From JANOMH01 sp031422295 (GTDB lineage Bacteria; Pseudomonadota; Alphaproteobacteria; Rhodobacterales; Rhodobacteraceae), in contig JANOQM010000092.1 of the NCBI GenBank assembly GCA_031422295.1, positions 49,308 through 113,307 on the forward strand: a stretch of DNA of 64,000 bases. The letters are read 5' to 3'. A program made the translations under genes and the position numbers. The notes beneath the pieces are model-generated. The model worked only from the letters and a program-made list of their open reading frames with translations. It had not been told where the DNA came from and searched no databases. This document shows, piece after piece, positions 61,146 through 64,000 of the stretch (position 1 is the stretch's first letter; every line of letters begins with the position of its first letter).

Positions 61146-62611
61146 TCACACGTTACGCCGCGGCGCGCGATCGCGCGGTGCCATGGTCTGGCGCCGAGAG
61201 AGGCCTAGCCGTCTGCCCGTAACCGGATCAGTGTCCAAAAAAGCACCTCCGCGGCGCACTTCCCAATGCATGAACTGAACCAGCGCATCGACTTGATCCG
61301 CATAGGTATCATTCGGAAAAGTCAGAAGTTCGCGACGGAAGGTGTCGAACCAAGGCAGATTGGTGGGTATGACGAGTCTTCGCTGCTTCAGCCAGTCTGT
61401 GACCGGCAAAAAGCGGTCCAGTTTGCTTTCGGTTGCTTGAATCGAAATGTACGGGCCACCGACATCCTGCCGCAGATCCTGCAGAAGTGCGGTGCCCATC
61501 GCTGTATCCTCGATGAGAACTTTTTCGGCCTTCCAATGCTTTTGCATCGCTATGATGCGGTCCTTCAACGTTGAATAGTCCGGCCGGTCGCGGAACACGT
61601 CGAGAAGATACCAGCACTCATCCTCGTGGGTCCATCCGAACGTCATGCCGACTGAGAAGGCGGAGCGGGGGCCGTCCTTGGCTGCAGTATCCCAGCTCTG
61701 CAGTCGGCGCACGAAGTTTTCAAGGGGCGGAAGCGCATTCACCAGATGCAGGTCCGTCATGCTCAGGTAACTGCTTTCGCCTGGTCGGGGGTTCTGCAGA
61801 TATTGCGCATGGAAAGCGTAGCTGCCAATCAACCCAAGGATGCCATCCAGCACATCCCGCGGCTCGCGGGTGGCGTTGAGCACGTCACCGGGTATCCGGC
61901 TGAAAAACCGGCGGTTATAAAGTGGGATCTCGGCGGGTGACTGGGCAATCGACGGAAGTGAAAGATGCCGGAATACCTCCTTTTCAAGCAGATAGGCTGT
62001 GATGTCATCCGCATGCAGCCGTTGTGCCACCGAGACAATGGCACCCGTCCTCTTGTCATCAAGACGGGAATGCAGCACCTGATCGAACATGGTCCTGACC
62101 TGCTCGCGCGCAACCGGATAGTTGACCTCGCCGGCCTTAATCAGGTCGTCGAGCACAATCACATCCGCTCCAAAACCAGTGATGCCTCCACCCAGTGAGA
62201 TGGCATTCTGCCGCCGCCTTGAATGGTCTTGATGTGCTCGGCGCGGTTTGCCTTTGGATCAATACGCGTTTCTGGAAAAAGGGATTTGTAAAGATCACTT
62301 TCGATCAGGCGTCGGAATGAATCGGCGTGTTCGCGCACGAGTTCGCCGCCGTAGCTCACTACCATGATCTTGCGGGTCGAATCCTGTCCGAGCAGGAAGG
62401 CGGGAAACAGAACGGAGGCGCAGATGCTTTTCAGGTGCCGGGGTGCGACAGAAATTATGAGCCGCGTATTTCTTCCCTCGGCAACCTCCTGCAGAGCAAA
62501 GCACATCGCTTCAAGATAAGCTGCCGGGTCAAACCTGTCACCCGGGCAAAGGATTTCGAACAGGGCTATCGCATTTGGCCGATGACGGTTTTTGCAAAGT
62601 CGTCGGACCAT
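61146..62611 (-). pseudogene. Phage terminase large subunit, frameshifted and 5'-truncated
   Basis: The N-terminal frame (62159-62611) has the Walker-A-like VAPRHLKSICASV and SYGGELVREHADSFR, and the C-terminal frame (61146-62162) has the nuclease part: QSWDTAAKDG, LLDVFRD and LIEDTAMGTALL. They belong to one protein: reading the third frame near 62204-62216 gives LGGGITGFGADVIVLDD, the missing bridge containing the Walker B acids. A single-base indel in the GGC-rich stretch therefore broke the gene. The 5' end runs into the ISAs1 transposase. Packaging motor of a tailed phage; no other phage genes are visible. Confidence 0.8.
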
Positions 62612-63675
62612 CCGGCGCGTTTGCGTTTTCGGGAGACGGGGAGGTTGGGTCTTGTCTTTCGGAGTAGGTTCAGGGTTAGTTTTCGCAGAATTGTCAGGTT
62701 TTCCGGCCCGTTGTCCTTGCGGTTTCGGGCGCGGTCCTCGTCGAATTCCATGTCGAGGACCCGATGCAGGCTGTTCTCGATGGACCAGTGGGCGCGCACG
62801 GCACTGGCGAAGGTTTCACGCGACAGCGAGGTGGAGGCGACATGGTAGCGCGTGGCCGTGGTGGTGACAGCTCCGATCTGGCGGGTTGATTGGACACGGC
62901 CGATGCAGGCGAGGCCCGGCAGGCAGGGCTCGTCTTTGTACCGGCGGTCCGAGAACAGCCAGTCCACCACGTGGCTGACACGGTGGACCCTCGTCTCGAT
63001 CCGGCCATGATCACCGTCAACCGTCTGATAAGACACAAGGTTCTGTGCTGGATCGGCGAAATACTCTGCAACCTCGTGCACCACCAGGGGATGGTTGGCC
63101 TTCAGCGCGAGCAGGTAGTTGCCGCCACGATCCAGAATAATTTGCGCCGTCGCGGTCTGGGTGTGCAGCGCGTCGGCGGTGACCAGAACACCGTTCAGGC
63201 ACAGCGTCTCCAGCAGGGCCCGCGCTGCCGTGATCTCGCTGCCGCCTTCCGTTCCGTCGCGGGGCACGGCGCGCTGCCCGATCACCAGCCGCGCATCGGT
63301 CCCGAAGGCGGTGACCACATGCAGCGGCGAGCGCCCCGCCGCGCGGTCGAACGACCGCCGCAAGGTCTTGCCATCAATGGCCAGAACCCCCGGCCCCTCC
63401 GCCCGCAGATCATCCAGAAACGCCGCAAAGACCTGCCCGAATGCCACAGGGTCCAACAGCCGGAACAGCCGGCTAAACGTGTCATGGCTCGGCAAGCCAT
63501 TCTCAAGGCTGAGAAATTCCCGCAAGAGAACCTCCCTGTCCTCGGCAAATTCGGCAAAGTCCACGCAAGTCTCCGCGCCGCAGACCGATGCCGCCAGCGC
63601 AATTACCAGAATGTCCAGCAACCCATGCCGCTGCGCATTCCCCGTCCGGAGGTCAGGAAGGGGCCGCGACGAACG
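62566..63675 (-). mobile_element. ISAs1-family transposase, N-terminally truncated
   Basis: The open frame covers about 360 codons. VLAIDGKTLRRSFDRA contains the first catalytic Asp, VLVTADALHTQ the second, and WSIENSLHRVLDMEFDEDR the Glu. The family start (about 25 residues before LPDLRTGNAQRHGLLDIL) is missing: an in-frame TAA at about 63681 closes the frame immediately before the CRISPR repeats, and the best start codon left is the TTG at 63621. The protein is probably poor or inactive. Its C-terminus overlaps the terminase remnant. Confidence 0.8.
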
Positions 63676-63683
63676 GCATTAAA

Positions 63684-63847
63684 GTTTCGATCCACGCCCC
63701 CGTGAGGGGGGCGACTTTAGTGGTGCCGCATCGCCGCTAATTGTATCTGGTTTCGATCCACGCCCCCGTGAGGGGGGCGACGTCAGGTTGGCACCGTCCG
63801 TGTTTTGATACGGCAGTTTCGATCCACGCCCCCGTGAGGGGGGCGAC
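63684..63847 (-). CRISPR. Relic CRISPR array, type I-C-like, three repeats
   Basis: Three identical 32-base repeats at 63684-63715, 63750-63781 and 63816-63847, each starting GTTTCGATCCACGCC and ending GAGGGGGGCGAC. Two 34-base unique spacers lie at 63716-63749 and 63782-63815. Read on the minus strand the repeat ends ...GTGGATCGAAAC, the form of type I-C repeats, so transcription would run right to left with the leader to the right. The third spacer stops after 12 bases at 63859, where an IS3 end begins. No cas genes are in the window. Confidence 0.9.
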
Positions 63848-63859
63848 GGATGACAGAAG

Positions 63860-63893
63860 TGAACCGCCCCGGGTTTACCGGAGGGTGATTTGT
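63860..63893 (-). repeat. IS3-type element end truncating a CRISPR spacer
   Basis: Second copy of the 34-base terminal sequence (see 60448), same orientation. It starts 12 bases into what should be the third spacer, so the element was inserted into the array and cut it off from its leader. Confidence 0.65.
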
Positions 63894-63923
63894 TCAATGA
63901 CTATGCGACCATATCGAGTGAGT

Positions 63924-64000
63924 TCAGGTTTGCATGAGACACGCCTCCTGTGCTTCTGCGGGTGGGATGTATCCTATGGGGCCGAGAAGGCGGCGGTTGT
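63924..64000 (-). CDS. IS3-family transposase C-terminus (runs off the window)
   Basis: Minus-strand frame NRRLLGPIGYIPPAEAQEA, ending MQT before TGA at 63924. This is the last part of an IS3 OrfB (the NxRRxxxxLGYxxPxE pattern). The rest lies beyond the right edge. It belongs to the element whose end is at 63860. Confidence 0.75.
   Translation of the reverse strand, partial: NRRLLGPIGYIPPAEAQEACLMQT

Noticed and set aside
63679..63897. Minus-strand frame of 72 codons with repeated PPSRGRGSK
   Set aside because: This is the CRISPR repeat read as protein; the repeat/spacer structure explains it fully.
1..64000. tRNA, rRNA or replication-origin genes
   Set aside because: None of the expected conserved sequences was seen in any intergenic region; absence is by eye only.

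Overview
The window looks like part of a chromosome, chromid or large plasmid from a sugar-scavenging alphaproteobacterium, most likely Rhodobacterales. This is inferred from the high GC content, the purine-rich ribosome binding sites, the BluB/Gph/BKACE gene families and the large number of carbohydrate ABC systems. About 59 kb is accessory catabolic DNA on both strands. The last 3.6 kb is a decayed mobile-element zone. I saw no rRNA or tRNA genes.

Layout. 1-5.2 kb (+): tail of a sugar catabolic operon (FGGY kinase end, VOC protein, class II aldolase, HAD-ABM fusion, MBL-fold protein, LVIVD protein). 5.2-6.1 kb (-): RpiR regulator. 6.4-13.1 kb (+): acetoin-dehydrogenase-like complex 1 (E1a, E1b, lipoyl-hydrolase 'AcoC-type' E2), then a SnoaL-flavin monooxygenase fusion, BluB and a Gph-type phosphatase. 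13.2-19.4 kb (-): ABC sugar importer operon 1 with a Gfo/Idh dehydrogenase, an IolE-like isomerase and an ABM protein. 19.6-22 kb (+): divergent ROK regulator and a signal-less paralogue of the binding protein. 22-23.7 kb: recombination scar (IS30 scrap, DUF2924 end, truncated serine recombinase, fragments of a lost ABC operon). 23.7-29.3 kb (-): operon with E1a, E1b, a free lipoyl domain, a GlpD-family dehydrogenase, an aldolase and a stand-alone E2 catalytic domain. 29.6-37 kb (+): SorC regulator, FGGY kinase, SAF-domain oxidoreductase and a third E1a/E1b/E2 set. 37.3-42.9 kb (-): PfkB kinase, ABC importer 2 and a second SorC regulator. 43.1-45.8 kb (+): zinc alcohol dehydrogenase and a second GlpD-like enzyme. 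45.8-52.2 kb (-): ABC importer 3 with a PepD-type peptidase. 52.7-58.8 kb (-): ABC importer 4 with a BKACE enzyme. 59.5-60.4 kb (+): dehalogenase/epoxide-hydrolase-like protein. 60.4-64 kb: IS3 pieces, a TauE/SafE remnant, a frameshifted phage terminase, an ISAs1 transposase and a three-repeat type I-C-like CRISPR relic.

How it fits together (inference). Four importers bring in sugars or polyols. FGGY and PfkB kinases, GlpD-family and zinc dehydrogenases and class II aldolases would turn them into triose phosphate plus a small carbonyl fragment. Three thiamine-diphosphate complexes, each with a different E2 architecture and none with an E3, could turn alpha-hydroxyketone or 2-oxo fragments into acyl-CoA. 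The SorC, FGGY and GlpD-like set recalls the erythritol (ery) module, but the aldolase and E1/E2 genes replace the usual downstream steps. I think the 23.7-37 kb locus is the best candidate for an undescribed pathway. Other signals worth attention are a strong stem-loop behind every intact ABC binding-protein gene, a ROK regulator lacking kinase and zinc residues paired with a cytosolic binding-protein paralogue, and shared operator-like motifs around the SorC genes.
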